A DNA stretch of 64,000 nucleotides, from contig DASTFJ010000030.1 of the NCBI GenBank assembly GCA_035708745.1, positions 1-64,000 of the forward strand, written 5' to 3'. The notes beneath the pieces are model-generated. The model did no database searches and was not told the DNA's origin. It saw only the letters and a program-made list of their open reading frames with translations. The position numbers and the translations under genes were made by a program. Of this stretch, positions 35,081-45,499 are shown piece by piece. Position 1 is the stretch's first letter, and each line of letters begins with the position of its first letter. The DNA is from JAMLHN01 sp035708745 (GTDB lineage Bacteria; Chloroflexota; Chloroflexia; Thermomicrobiales; UBA6265).

Positions 35081-36440
35081 TCGCGATTCCTTTCTCGGCC
35101 AGCTGGTCGCGGATCAGATCGGTAAGGGCCCACTGTTTCTCGGCACGCAATCGGTCTCGGACCGCGACAAGGAGGTCGATATACGGCGCCGCATCTCCGA
35201 ACGATTCTGGTCCGGATTCCAGATCGAGACCCAGCACGCCGGCCAACTCGACGAGCTTCGCACGCCCGAGCTCGATTTCATCGCAGCTCGCGCCCGCATC
35301 CCGCGCGCGATTGACCGTACGCGCGAGATCGAACAAGGCAGCAATCGCGGCCGGACTGTTGAAATCGTCGTTCATCGCGGCGTGAAATTCGTCCGACGCA
35401 TGCTGCGCCGCGAGCTCCAAGCCGGCAACCTCGCCCGATCCGGCGCTGGCTTCGACCGGTCGCGCGGCGGTAATCAGCCGTTCCAGCCCCCGTCCAGCCG
35501 CCTCCAGCGACTCTTCCGAAAAGGTGAGTGGCGCGCGGTAATGCGATTGCAACACCATCAACCGGAATGCCTGGGTCTGATCCCCTTCGATCAGGTCCTT
35601 GATGCGAATGACATTGCCGATCGATTTCGACATCTTGTCGCCACCGAGCTGCAACATGCCGTTGTGCATCCAGTAGCGCGAAAACGGCTCGACCCCGAGG
35701 AATGCTTCCGACTGTGCGATCTCATTTTCGTGGTGGGGGAAGATCAGGTCGGTTCCGCCGCCATGGATGTCGACCTGCCCGTTCAGGTAATGTGAGCACA
35801 TGGCGGAGCATTCGATATGCCAGCCGGGGCGCCCGTCGCTCCATGGACTGGGCCAGGTCGGCTCTCCGGGCTTGGCAGCCTTCCAGAGGGCAAAATCGAG
35901 CGGATCCTCCTTCCGCTCGTCGATCTCGATACGCGCGCCGGAAACCATGTCATCGACATTCCGACCCGAGAGCTTTCCGTAGTCCTCGAAGGCGCGGACC
36001 CGGAAGTAGACGTCGCCATCCGCCTCATAGGCATACCCGCGTTCGATCAACCCCTCGATCATCGTCACGATCGCCGGTATTTCTTGGGTTGCGCGTGGAT
36101 AGACAGTCGCGGGTAGCACCCCCAGCGCCTCGCGCTCCCTGTGCCAATCGGCGATGAGGCGCTCGGTAAGCTCACTCGCCGCGATTCCTTCCCGCTGTGC
36201 ACGCACGATGATCTTGTCGTCGATGTCGGTGAAATTGACCACGTGGCGTACTTCGTATCCGCGGTGCTCGAGATAGCGGCGGATCGTGTCGAACACGATC
36301 GCCGACATCGCATGGCCGATGTGTGCGTTGTCATAAGGCGTCACGCCGCAGATATACATGCGCACGATCCCTGGCTCGATAGTTTCGAGCGGTTCGATTT
36401 TTCTGGAGAGCGTGCTGTAGAGCTTCAAACGGTCACCCAT
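35040..36440 (-). CDS. cysS: Cysteinyl-tRNA synthetase
   Basis: 466 residues, class I synthetase. CGVTPYDNAHIGHA holds the HIGH motif and a zinc Cys; GWHIECSAM and HHENEIAQSE provide the other zinc ligands; KMSKSIGN is the KMSKS loop. I chose ATG 36440, which overlaps the cysE stop by 8 bases, over an ATG nine codons upstream. cysE-cysS-rlmB is a familiar cluster in Gram-positive-type genomes. Confidence 0.95.
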   Translation of the reverse strand: MGDRLKLYSTLSRKIEPLETIEPGIVRMYICGVTPYDNAHIGHAMSAIVFDTIRRYLEHRGYEVRHVVNFTDIDDKIIVRAQREGIAASELTERLIADWHREREALGVLPATVYPRATQEIPAIVTMIEGLIERGYAYEADGDVYFRVRAFEDYGKLSGRNVDDMVSGARIEIDERKEDPLDFALWKAAKPGEPTWPSPWSDGRPGWHIECSAMCSHYLNGQVDIHGGGTDLIFPHHENEIAQSEAFLGVEPFSRYWMHNGMLQLGGDKMSKSIGNVIRIKDLIEGDQTQAFRLMVLQSHYRAPLTFSEESLEAAGRGLERLITAARPVEASAGSGEVAGLELAAQHASDEFHAAMNDDFNSPAAIAALFDLARTVNRARDAGASCDEIELGRAKLVELAGVLGLDLESGPESFGDAAPYIDLLVAVRDRLRAEKQWALTDLIRDQLAEKGIAIADGPSGSTWQKI

Positions 36441-37110
36441 TGCCGCAGCCGATCGAACGTTGTTCATTGGCGTCCTGCAATGCCAACCGCAACTTCCGTG
36501 TCTCCTCTTCCAGCTCTTCCACTCGCTGGGTGATTGCCACGAGCGCATCCCGCTGGGGATCGGGCATCGTCTCCACCCGGCGCATCTCGCCTGAGTGGGG
36601 GTCGGTCCACCCTACGGCCTTGGCCGGGATTCCGACCGCAGTCGTGTGCGCTGGAACATCGCGCAACACAACCGCGCCGCCGCCGATCCTCGCGCTTTCG
36701 CCGATCACCACATCTCCCAGGATCTTGGCCCCGACGCCGACGGTGACCTTCGACTCCAGCGTGGGATGTCGCTTGCCTCGCGCCTTTCCGGTTCCACCGA
36801 GCGTCACACCCTGATAGAGGGTGCAGTCATCTCCGACGATCGCCGTTTCGCCGATCACGACCCCCATGCCATGGTCGATGAATACGCGCTCCCCGATGGT
36901 CGCGCCCGGGTGAATTTCGATACCGGTCAGGAACCGGCCAAGATGGCTGACAATGCGAGCGGGTAAAAAAAGCTTCCGCTCGTAGAGCCGGTGCGCCAGC
37001 CGGTGAAACCGGATTGCATGGAATCCGGGGTAGGCGAGCACCACCTCGATGGTCGAACGCGCCGCCGGGTCTCGACTCTGAATCGCCTTGATCTCGTCAC
37101 GAATAGACAT
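36433..37110 (-). CDS. cysE: Serine O-acetyltransferase
   Basis: 225 residues. Makes O-acetylserine for cysteine synthesis. N-terminal helical domain, then hexapeptide repeats with FIDHGMGVVIGETAIVGDDCTLYQGVTLGG (catalytic His-Asp region) and GKRHPTLE. A C-terminal 30-residue tail (VEELEEETRKLRLALQDANEQ) looks like a short coiled coil. Coupled by overlap to cysS, so cysteine supply and charging are co-expressed. Confidence 0.94.
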   Translation of the reverse strand: MSIRDEIKAIQSRDPAARSTIEVVLAYPGFHAIRFHRLAHRLYERKLFLPARIVSHLGRFLTGIEIHPGATIGERVFIDHGMGVVIGETAIVGDDCTLYQGVTLGGTGKARGKRHPTLESKVTVGVGAKILGDVVIGESARIGGGAVVLRDVPAHTTAVGIPAKAVGWTDPHSGEMRRVETMPDPQRDALVAITQRVEELEEETRKLRLALQDANEQRSIGCGNG

Positions 37111-37242
37111 GAATTGCTCCTGAAGCGAGCGCGTCCGCTCTCTGTGGACGCGTCGTGCGGGTTGCAGGCCAATCCTAGCAAGGGCGCTCGAACCGGGCGC
37201 CCTCGGTACAGGAGCAATGGTGATGAGGAAATGTCTGTGTCG

Positions 37243-37560
37243 TCACGATTCCTTCGTGGCTACCGCCGCCTTCTTCGCGCTGGAATCCGATGTCGTTGGT
37301 TTGCTGTCGCTCGTCGCGGATGTGCTGTCGCCTGCGCTCTTTTCCGATGCATCGGAAGATGACTTCGAGGTCGATTTTTTGGCATCGCGGCTGTCGTTGA
37401 CATACCAGCCCGAGCCCTTGAACACGATTCCGACCGGTTGCGGCACGCGCCGGATCGGCCCTCCGCATTCCGGACACTCGGTCAAGGGATCATCGGCGAA
37501 CTTCTGAAAGAAATCGAATGAATGCCCGCAATCCGAGCAACGATAGAGATAGGTTGGCAT
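37243..37560 (-). CDS. FmdB family zinc-ribbon protein
   Basis: 105 residues. MPTYLYRCSDCGHSF and LTECPECGGPIRRV give two CxxC knuckles of the FmdB-type putative regulatory zinc ribbon. The last 50 residues are Ser/Lys/Ala-rich and probably disordered. Function of the family is unclear. It lies 94 bases after polA on the same strand. Confidence 0.88.
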   Translation of the reverse strand: MPTYLYRCSDCGHSFDFFQKFADDPLTECPECGGPIRRVPQPVGIVFKGSGWYVNDSRDAKKSTSKSSSDASEKSAGDSTSATSDSKPTTSDSSAKKAAVATKES

Positions 37561-37654
37561 ATTCGACTGGAGCTCCGAAACGCTCGAAAGAGCACGAATC
37601 CTCGTGACCGTAATTCTACGTGGCTGGTAGCTCGATTCCCAAGACTCGATCACG

Positions 37655-40471
37655 CTACGCAGAGACATAATCCTCCATTTCATTCCAATTCGGTCCGACG
37701 GAAACCTCGGTGAGCAGCGGCACATCCAGCGGGAAGGCGTTCTCCATGGCTTCCTGGACCGCTGACACGGTCTCGGAAACCGCGTCCTCGCTCACCTCCA
37801 GCACGAGCTCGTCATGCACCTGCAGTATCAACGCCGCGGGAAGCTCGAGCTCGTTCAACCTGCGGTCTGCCCGGATCATGGCGATTTTCATGATGTCGGC
37901 CGCGGTGCCCTGCACCGGCATATTGATCGACATCCGCTCTGCCGCCGCCCGGTGGGCCGGATTCGACGAAACCAGATCTGGCGCGGATCGACGTCGCCCC
38001 ATGATGGTCTGGATATAACCATGCTCGCGACCGAATTCCAGGGTGCTGTCCAGATAGCGGCGGACTTTGGGCAGGCGCGCCCAATACTGGTCGATGAACG
38101 CCTGCGATTCGGCCCGGCTCATCCCCGTGTCTCGCGAGAGGCCGTATGCTTGCATGCCGTAGAGCAATCCAAAGTTGACGGTCTTGGCCACGCGCCGCAT
38201 ATCGGACGTCACCTCCTCCAATGGAACTCCGTAGACGAGCGCGGCCGTCGCCTTGTGAATGTCCTCGCCCTGGCGAAATGCATCCAGCAGGAACGGCTCC
38301 TGGCTCATGTGCGCCATCAATCGCAGTTCGATCTGCGAATAGTCGATCGAAACCAGCACCGAATTCGGCACGATCTGAAATTCAGGTCGATGGTCCGCGA
38401 TAAAGGCCTGCCGCACCCGGCGACCAAGCTCGGTGCGGATCGGGATATTCTGCAAATTCGGATTCTGCGACGAGAGCCGCCCGGTCGCCGCCACGGTCTG
38501 GTTGTATGAGGTATGAACCCGGCCGGTAGACGGCAGGATCGCGCTGGGGAGCGCGTCCACATACGTCGAAAGGAGCTTGCCCAGTGACCGATATTCCAGG
38601 ATCAGCTCTACGAGGGGGTGTTCAGTCCGGAGGTTTTCGAGCACCTGCTGGTCGACCGAATATCCGGTCTTCGTCCGCTTGCCGGACGGCAGCTTGAGCT
38701 CCTCGAAAAGAATCGTCGCCAGCTGTTTCGTCGAATTGACATTGAAGGTTTGCCCCGCAAATCGATAGATTTCTTGCTCGACGTCATGCAGGCGGTCGGA
38801 GATTTCCTTACTGAAGGCTTCCAGATAAACGAGATCGATCGCGACGCCTGTTTGCTCCATGTGGGTCAACACCGGCACAAGCGGCATTTCGATATCGCGC
38901 ATGAGCGGACCGAGTCCCCGGCTGTTCAATTCCGGCTCGAAGTGATCGCGCAGTGCAAAGGTCGATTCGACATCGGCGCAGGCATAGTCGCTCGCCGCCA
39001 TGACTTCGACAGCGTCCATCGTGATCTGCGAACGGCCCGTCCCGATCAGCTCTTTGATCTCGGTCATCTCGATCCCGAGCTTGCTGAACGAAAGATCCTT
39101 CAGTCCCACCGATTTCTCATTGAGTAGGTAGGCGGCGATCATGGTATCGAATGTCACGTTGGTGACCGAGAGGCCCGCTCGATCCAGCACGGTCAGATCG
39201 TATTTGCCGTGGTGCGCCAGTCCAGTGATCGCAGGATCGGCGACGACGGGTCGCAATCGCTCGAAAACGACCTCGGTCGAAAGTTGATCCGTGCCCTCAT
39301 GTCCGACCGGGATATACGCGCTCTCGGTCGGCGAAACCGCGATCGAAATCCCAACCAGCGCGGCCCTCATCGGATCGGTCGAGGTGGTTTCGACGTCGAT
39401 CGCATACGTGCCGCTTTGGCGGATACGCTGGACGAACGCGTCCAGATCGGCCACCGACGTGATGGTTCTCCTGTTCGATGCCGGTCGTTCCTCGATGATC
39501 CGGATCGGAACACGCGTTGTCTCCGGAATGCGCGCGAGCAACGAACGAATTTCCAAATCCCGCATCAACCCGACAACTGCTTCGCGGTCGAAAGCCCCCA
39601 TACGCGCCATTTCCGGATCGAGCTCCAAATCGAGATCCCGCACGATGGTCGCCAAATGTTTGCTACGCAGCGCGTGCTCCCGATTGCCGCGTAGCGCATT
39701 CTGCGCGCGGGTGGGCGTTACTTCGTCAACATGATCGAAGATCGCCTCGATTGGGCCATAGGTCGTGATGAGTGCCTTCGCGGTCTTCTCTCCGATACCG
39801 GGAACTCCAGGGATATTGTCCGAGGTGTCGCCCACCAGCGCCTTGTAATCCGGGATGAGCTCAGGTGCAAAGCTGTACCGTTCGATGACAGCGTTGGTGT
39901 CGTATTGCCGGAACTCGTCGAATCGCTTGACGCCGGGGAGGTAGACCGTGACATGATCGCCGGCCAGCTGCAGCAGGTCTGTGTCGCCGGTCAAGACGAT
40001 CACCTCGAAGCCCTCGTTCGCCATGCGCTTCGACAGCGTACCGATGACATCGTCGGCCTCATAGAGCTCCTTGGATACCATGGGGATAGCGAGCGCCTCG
40101 ATGAGCTGATGGATCCGTTCGATCTGCACGCGCAGCTCGTTTGGCATCTCGGCCCGCGTGCCCTTGTATTCCTCGAAATGATCGTGACGGAAGGTGCGGC
40201 CGCTTTCCAACGCCATGACGGCGAAGTCGGGACGCTGATTGTTGAGGATATTGAACAGCATCGACGCCACACCGTAGACCGCATTGGTCGGCTCTCCGGA
40301 CGATGTCGTCATCGGCGCCTGGATGGCGTGAAACGCCCGAAAGATCAGACCGTATCCATCGAGCAGCATGATGGTGGGACGCTCGGTCTCCGGCGGGATC
40401 GCGGGTTCGGGTCGTTCGCTCTGGTCGGAAGTCTTCAGGGAAAGCTGTTCGATCATCAGGTGGGTCTCCAT
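37655..40471 (-). CDS. polA: DNA polymerase I
   Basis: 938 residues with all three domains. The 5'-3' exonuclease (about 30-310) has LLDGYGLIFRAFHA and YEADDVIGTL. The 3'-5' exonuclease (about 345-530) has YAIDVETTSTDP and ASDYACADVE, so its acidic residues look intact. The polymerase has motif A SIDYSQIELR, motif B RRVAKTVNFGLLYGM and motif C LQVHDEL. It fills gaps and removes RNA primers. A start at ATG 40456, preceded by GGAG, is an alternative to 40471. Confidence 0.96.
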   Translation of the reverse strand: METHLMIEQLSLKTSDQSERPEPAIPPETERPTIMLLDGYGLIFRAFHAIQAPMTTSSGEPTNAVYGVASMLFNILNNQRPDFAVMALESGRTFRHDHFEEYKGTRAEMPNELRVQIERIHQLIEALAIPMVSKELYEADDVIGTLSKRMANEGFEVIVLTGDTDLLQLAGDHVTVYLPGVKRFDEFRQYDTNAVIERYSFAPELIPDYKALVGDTSDNIPGVPGIGEKTAKALITTYGPIEAIFDHVDEVTPTRAQNALRGNREHALRSKHLATIVRDLDLELDPEMARMGAFDREAVVGLMRDLEIRSLLARIPETTRVPIRIIEERPASNRRTITSVADLDAFVQRIRQSGTYAIDVETTSTDPMRAALVGISIAVSPTESAYIPVGHEGTDQLSTEVVFERLRPVVADPAITGLAHHGKYDLTVLDRAGLSVTNVTFDTMIAAYLLNEKSVGLKDLSFSKLGIEMTEIKELIGTGRSQITMDAVEVMAASDYACADVESTFALRDHFEPELNSRGLGPLMRDIEMPLVPVLTHMEQTGVAIDLVYLEAFSKEISDRLHDVEQEIYRFAGQTFNVNSTKQLATILFEELKLPSGKRTKTGYSVDQQVLENLRTEHPLVELILEYRSLGKLLSTYVDALPSAILPSTGRVHTSYNQTVAATGRLSSQNPNLQNIPIRTELGRRVRQAFIADHRPEFQIVPNSVLVSIDYSQIELRLMAHMSQEPFLLDAFRQGEDIHKATAALVYGVPLEEVTSDMRRVAKTVNFGLLYGMQAYGLSRDTGMSRAESQAFIDQYWARLPKVRRYLDSTLEFGREHGYIQTIMGRRRSAPDLVSSNPAHRAAAERMSINMPVQGTAADIMKIAMIRADRRLNELELPAALILQVHDELVLEVSEDAVSETVSAVQEAMENAFPLDVPLLTEVSVGPNWNEMEDYVSA

Positions 40472-40486
40472 CGCTGTAAGCCCTCA

Positions 40487-40516
40487 AGTATATGGCTCCT
40501 CGATTTCGCTCAGAAA
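40487..40516 (-). promoter_or_regulatory. Candidate promoter for polA
   Basis: On the minus strand TTTCTG (40516-40511), an 18-base spacer and TATACT (40492-40487). The predicted start lies about 10 bases before ATG 40471, so either the leader is very short or ATG 40456 is used. Confidence 0.35.
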
Positions 40517-40653
40517 GAGGCGCCACCCACGAGGTGGCTATACTTTCGTCAAGTCGCGACTTCGCCGCTGCAGCCGGCTTTGACTCTGCAACTCCGCGCG
40601 CCCGCAGCTCGTTCGATGCGGGCCTGCGCGCTCGCTCAAGGTGATCGTCCTCG

Positions 40654-41625
40654 ATGCAGGTTTCCTCGGTACAGGAGATGGTCACGCGTGCTTCCCGCAA
40701 TGTCGAGCGCGTGATCGTCGGCAAGCATCGCGAAGTCGAACTCTTGCTCATCGCGCTGATTTGCAAGGGTCACGTACTGATCGAGGATGTTCCCGGCGTC
40801 GGTAAGACCGTGCTGGCCAAGGCCGTTTCCCGCAGCATCGGTGCCAGCTTCAAGCGAATCCAGTTCACCCCCGATCTCCTGCCCAGCGATGTCACCGGGG
40901 TCAGCGTGTTCAATCCCCAACGCAGCGCCTTCGAATTTCGGCCCGGTCCGATCTTTGCTCAAATGGTGCTGGCTGATGAGATCAACCGCGCAACGCCGAA
41001 AACGCAATCGGCGCTGCTCGAAGCGATGGAAGAGAGTCAGGTCACCGTCGATGGCGTGACCCATCCACTGGCCGAGCCCTTCGTCGTGCTCGCGACCGAA
41101 AACCCGATCGACTATGAAGGCACCTTTCCGTTACCGGAAGCCCAGCTCGACCGCTTCCTGCTGCGCATCGCCATGGGATATCCCGGCAAACAAAATGAGC
41201 TGGAGATGCTGGCGCGGCAGCACAAGAACCATCCGCTCGACGATCTCCAGCAAGTGGTTGGCATCGACGAGCTACTACACGCGCAGGACGTCGTGCGCGA
41301 AGTGCATGTGAGCCCGCTGGTGAGCGACTACATCGTCACGATCGTCGAATCGACCCGGCGACATCCAGAAGTCTTGCTCGGCGCCAGCCCGCGCGGATCC
41401 CTCGCCCTGTACAACGTCTCACGCGCGCAGGCAGCGGCCCAGGGCCGCGAGTATGTGACCCCGGACGACGTCAAATCGCTCGCCGAAGTGACTCTCTCAC
41501 ATCGGCTGATCATCAGTCATGCTGCCCGCGTGCGGGGTTCCAGCGGTACCGAGGTCGTGCGCGAGATCGTGCGATCCACTCCCGTGCCGGGCGCCAATCC
41601 TCGGGTGACGCCCGTCAAGGTCTAG
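40654..41625 (+). CDS. MoxR family AAA+ ATPase
   Basis: 323 residues. Walker A GVPGVGKTVLAKA, Walker B VLADEINRA, sensor region ATENPIDYEGT. MoxR proteins act as chaperone-like ATPases and typically pair with DUF58 and transglutaminase-core membrane proteins, exactly the next two genes. The 182-base gap to the divergent polA holds a TATACT (40539-40544) directly after a GCCACC/GGTGGC hairpin (40522-40538), without a clear -35. Confidence 0.93.
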   Translation: MQVSSVQEMVTRASRNVERVIVGKHREVELLLIALICKGHVLIEDVPGVGKTVLAKAVSRSIGASFKRIQFTPDLLPSDVTGVSVFNPQRSAFEFRPGPIFAQMVLADEINRATPKTQSALLEAMEESQVTVDGVTHPLAEPFVVLATENPIDYEGTFPLPEAQLDRFLLRIAMGYPGKQNELEMLARQHKNHPLDDLQQVVGIDELLHAQDVVREVHVSPLVSDYIVTIVESTRRHPEVLLGASPRGSLALYNVSRAQAAAQGREYVTPDDVKSLAEVTLSHRLIISHAARVRGSSGTEVVREIVRSTPVPGANPRVTPVKV

Positions 41626-41627
41626 CC

Positions 41628-42908
41628 ATGACCTATCGGTCCTTCATCACGGCTCTCATCGCCGCCGGGTTCTATGGCGCCGGCGAAGGATTCGACTGGC
41701 CGATCCTGCGGCAGCTGGGTGTCGCGGTCATGGTGGTTTTCGCGCTGGCCTACCTCTGGAGCCGCTGGAACATTTCGGGTCTGAGTGCCCGGCGAGATCT
41801 CGACGCTTCGGCGTTGCAGGTCGGCGGGGTGCTGGCAGAACAGCTTGCGGTGCGAAGCAAATCGTTTCTGCCAAAACCCTGGATCGAGGTACGCGACCGG
41901 TGCGCCATGCCCGCGCACGACGCCAGCCGGGTTATCTCCATCGGCAGCCGCGCGACCGTTCATTGGGAGACTCAGTCGGTCGCCGTCAAACGCGGCGTCT
42001 TCCGCATGGGTCCCGTCTTTCTCCGCACCAGCGACCCGTTCGCAATATTCACGCACACCCGCCGCGTAGACTTCGACGATGAGGTCACCGTCTTTCCACC
42101 GGTGTTCGATTTGAAGAACGTTCAGCTTCCCGGAGCGCAATCGTCCGGTGGTCCGCATATCGAGCGGCGCACGCCGTTTACGACAGCCGCAGTGTCCTCG
42201 ATTCGCGACTATGCCGCCGGCGACCCCTTCAACCGCATCTCCTGGACGTCGTCCGCCCGCACCGGCCGCCTGATGGTCAAGGAATTCGATCTCGACCCAA
42301 CGGCCGAGGTCTGGGTGCTCGCCGATTTTTCGGCAACCCAGGCCGTTCGCCCATTGCCCGAGACGGAGCGCTCGCGAAACCCGGGGTTGACCTTTGCGGA
42401 AGCGTGGCTCGATTCGAGTGAGGACTTCGTGGCAGCCTTGGCGGCCTCGATCTCCCGCAAGGCAGTCGATGCTAATCGGGCGCTGGGTTTCATCTCGAAT
42501 GCGTCGAATCGGGACTTTCGGGCAGCCGAATCGTCTGAGCGACAATACTTGCGCGTGTTGAGCGCGCTCGCGGTGGCAACCTCAGACGGGAGCGAACCCA
42601 TCGATTCGCTTCTGAATCGTGAAATGCGCCGGTTCGACCGCTATCGTTCCCCCGTCGTGGTTACGGCCAGCACCGATATCGATTGGGTCGAAACATTGGA
42701 GCACGCCACCTTCCGCGGTGTGCGACCCACCGTCATCTATGTCGATCCACAGTCGTTCGATCCCGCGCGAAACAGTGTTGCCGTACGCGATCGGCTCGCG
42801 GTTGCGCCATTCGAAGTCCATATTCTCGACTACCGCATCGGCATCGAAGCCAGCTTCGATGAGCTCGCCGGTGCGGCTACCACTCGGTCCTGGTTCGATG
42901 TCAACTGA
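41628..42908 (+). CDS. DUF58 domain-containing protein
   Basis: 426 residues. Two hydrophobic N-terminal segments (about 4-20 and 26-42) anchor it. The DUF58 core is around residues 195-240 (RDYAAGDPFNRISWTSSARTG, then DFSATQ resembling a degenerate von Willebrand A metal site). The gene begins 2 bases after moxR and ends 11 bases inside the next gene, so the three are probably one operon and complex. Confidence 0.9.
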   Translation: MTYRSFITALIAAGFYGAGEGFDWPILRQLGVAVMVVFALAYLWSRWNISGLSARRDLDASALQVGGVLAEQLAVRSKSFLPKPWIEVRDRCAMPAHDASRVISIGSRATVHWETQSVAVKRGVFRMGPVFLRTSDPFAIFTHTRRVDFDDEVTVFPPVFDLKNVQLPGAQSSGGPHIERRTPFTTAAVSSIRDYAAGDPFNRISWTSSARTGRLMVKEFDLDPTAEVWVLADFSATQAVRPLPETERSRNPGLTFAEAWLDSSEDFVAALAASISRKAVDANRALGFISNASNRDFRAAESSERQYLRVLSALAVATSDGSEPIDSLLNREMRRFDRYRSPVVVTASTDIDWVETLEHATFRGVRPTVIYVDPQSFDPARNSVAVRDRLAVAPFEVHILDYRIGIEASFDELAGAATTRSWFDVN

Positions 42909-45486
42909 TTCGCCGGCAATGTCCCAACCACGAGCCCGCAACGTCGCCCCGGCAAAACTGTCGCCCCTCGGCGAGGGTTGGTTCATTCTCATTCTCGGAG
43001 CGCTGTCTTCCGGCTTGCTGGGAGCGGTCGTCGGTGCATATACCGCGGATGCAAACCCATCGACCATGGCGACCCTGGCATCGGCTGGATACCTCGCCGG
43101 CTACACGCTCGCCCGCACCTATGCACCGGATGCGCTTGCCCATCTCATAACCTTTGTGCTCGGCATCGTGATTGCACTCGCCGCGATCGAGCCGCGCACC
43201 TTGTACCACCAGCTCCGCGCCGGTGAATGGCAGGTCATCGGCGACCGATACGAATCGCTTTTGCGCGGATTCATTCGCTCCATCGATTCTGGCGACAACT
43301 TCGAGACCGATATCGCGGTGTTTGCCATCGGATTGACGATGTGGCTGGTTGGTTACACCGCGGCGTGGATGCTTTTCCGCCGCGGATGGGTCTTCTGGTC
43401 GGTGGCGTTGCCGGGCGGCATTCTCCTCGTGACGCTGGCACTCGAACGCGAGCAGGCGTCATGGCCCGCATTGCTCTACCTTGGATTCGCGCTGGCGATT
43501 GCAGCCGGGCAGACGGCCATCAGCCGGACTACATTCTGGTCGGCACGCGGTATCGAGCAACCGCGCTCCTTTGGCCGCCGCTCGATTGTATTGGGTACGC
43601 TCATAGCGGCGCTCGCCGTTGGGATTGGGCTCTATTACTCATTCGATCTCGACGACCGATTCAAGGAACGGGCAATGAGCTCGGGCGATCGGGTGGCGAG
43701 CTGGGTAGAGGACCGTTTCGAGTCATCCAGCTCCAATCCACCGGCGCCCCAAGACGTGGCTGGCAACTACGGAGCATTTGCCGATCAATTCAAGGTCGGG
43801 GACGGAGTCCCAAGCGGAGATACTCCCATCGTCGTGGTTCAAGCGAATGGCGAGGAGTATTTGGCGGCGCGCCGGCTGAATGAATATGACGGCGCTGGCT
43901 GGAGGTCGACCTCGAGCCAGGCTGGCGATCCAACCTCGCAGGCGCCGCGAATGGCTTTCCGCTCCGACCAGCCGATGAACATTCCGCGCGACCAGCAGCA
44001 ATACCGCGCCCAGGACGACGCGACGATCACGTTGCTGCAACCAACGGATCAGTTGCTCTTCACGATCGATCAGCATTATTCCGCGTCGGTGCCAACGCTG
44101 GTTCGAGTCGGTTGGCAACCGGTCGATGCGACGTATACCGTCGGGCAGACCGAGCTCTCCGAGGTGCCGGTCGATCTGCGCGACCTGGTCGGCCTGCTGC
44201 AATCCTCGGACTTCGTTCCTCCCGGCACCTCGGCGACTCCCGAGCTCGAAAGTCCGCAGGCCTCAGCGCAACAGCAAAAACTCCAGGACCGTCTTCTGAC
44301 CAATTATCCCGTGACGTCCGAGCTCTCCTGGGCGGACGACGGCAGCGTCCAGGTTCATTTCACCGGCCGCCTGCCGGTCTATTCGGACATCGAAGCCGTC
44401 TATGGCAGCGCCGAGCTCGACAACGCAACCTACTCGGTCGTCGGACTGGTTCCGCAAATGACCGCAGCTGATCTCGAAGCCGCCGGCGGGAACTATCCTG
44501 CCTATGTCACCGATACCTATCTCCAACTACCCGGAACCGTAACTCAGGAAACCCGCGATCTGGCCAATCAGATCGTGCAGCAAGCCGGCGCCGTCACTCC
44601 CTACGATCAGGCCGTCGCCATCCAGAACTATCTCCGTACCAACTTCACATACCAGATCGACGCGGGCGGCGCCCCGGATGGCCGCGACATCGTCGACTAC
44701 TTCCTGTTCGACAGCCAAGTCGGGCGTTGCGACCACTATGCATCGTCCATGGCGGTCATGTTGCGAATGTTGGGAGTTCCGACTCGCATCGTGACGGGGC
44801 TGGCGCCAGTTTCCTACGACAGCGAAATGAGTGGCTACGTCTACCGTGGCCGCAACGCGCACGCCTGGGCCGAAGTCTATTTCCCGGGTTTCGGTTGGGT
44901 GCCGTTCGAACCTACACCGACACAAACGGCTATCGATCTCGATCTGCCTGGAAATGGGCTGGCCGCCACCCCCGAGCCCACACCCAGCCCGGACGCCACC
45001 ACTGAATCGGACCAAACCTCCATGGTGGCCACTCCCAGCCCGACTGCAACGGCGACTCCAATGCCGGTGCCCGCGACGACTGACATTCAGGGGACGTCCG
45101 CCGGTTCCAATGGTCCGTCTGGCGTGTTCTTCGGACTGGGGGCTGCTGCTATTGCGCTCGCGGCGATCGGCGGATTCGTGTTCTGGCGGCGCCGCAATGC
45201 CTTTGCCGGACTGCCACCTGCCCGCGCCAACTACGGCCGCCTCCAACGGCTGGGCCGCTTTCTGGGAATCGAACCCGCACCCGAACTGACTCCGCGCGAA
45301 TACGCGGTTCGCTTCGGAGCAGCCAAACCAAAATCGGCCGGCGGCGCGATCCGCGTGGCCGATGCGTTCACGCAGGAGCAATACGCCTCCAACGTCGATG
45401 CAGGTTCGATTGCGCAGAATAGCGACTACGGTTGGCGGGAAGCAAAACAGGGCGCGTCCGACTGGCGGCTCTGGCGTCGGCGTTGA
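42898..45486 (+). CDS. Membrane transglutaminase-like (TgpA-type) protein
   Basis: 862 residues. About seven membrane spans in the first 270 residues, an extracytoplasmic region with the transglutaminase core (Cys611 in GRCDHYASSMAVML, His655 in NAHAWAEVYFPGFGW, then PFEPTP), a Thr/Pro/Ser-rich linker, a last span near 740-760 and a cytoplasmic tail. The acidic member of the triad is in FEPTP rather than the classic FDPT. With MoxR and DUF58 it forms a conserved trio of unknown target. ATG 42919 is an alternative start. Confidence 0.9.
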   Translation: MSTDSPAMSQPRARNVAPAKLSPLGEGWFILILGALSSGLLGAVVGAYTADANPSTMATLASAGYLAGYTLARTYAPDALAHLITFVLGIVIALAAIEPRTLYHQLRAGEWQVIGDRYESLLRGFIRSIDSGDNFETDIAVFAIGLTMWLVGYTAAWMLFRRGWVFWSVALPGGILLVTLALEREQASWPALLYLGFALAIAAGQTAISRTTFWSARGIEQPRSFGRRSIVLGTLIAALAVGIGLYYSFDLDDRFKERAMSSGDRVASWVEDRFESSSSNPPAPQDVAGNYGAFADQFKVGDGVPSGDTPIVVVQANGEEYLAARRLNEYDGAGWRSTSSQAGDPTSQAPRMAFRSDQPMNIPRDQQQYRAQDDATITLLQPTDQLLFTIDQHYSASVPTLVRVGWQPVDATYTVGQTELSEVPVDLRDLVGLLQSSDFVPPGTSATPELESPQASAQQQKLQDRLLTNYPVTSELSWADDGSVQVHFTGRLPVYSDIEAVYGSAELDNATYSVVGLVPQMTAADLEAAGGNYPAYVTDTYLQLPGTVTQETRDLANQIVQQAGAVTPYDQAVAIQNYLRTNFTYQIDAGGAPDGRDIVDYFLFDSQVGRCDHYASSMAVMLRMLGVPTRIVTGLAPVSYDSEMSGYVYRGRNAHAWAEVYFPGFGWVPFEPTPTQTAIDLDLPGNGLAATPEPTPSPDATTESDQTSMVATPSPTATATPMPVPATTDIQGTSAGSNGPSGVFFGLGAAAIALAAIGGFVFWRRRNAFAGLPPARANYGRLQRLGRFLGIEPAPELTPREYAVRFGAAKPKSAGGAIRVADAFTQEQYASNVDAGSIAQNSDYGWREAKQGASDWRLWRRR

Positions 45487-45499
45487 CGGAGGCAAAAGG

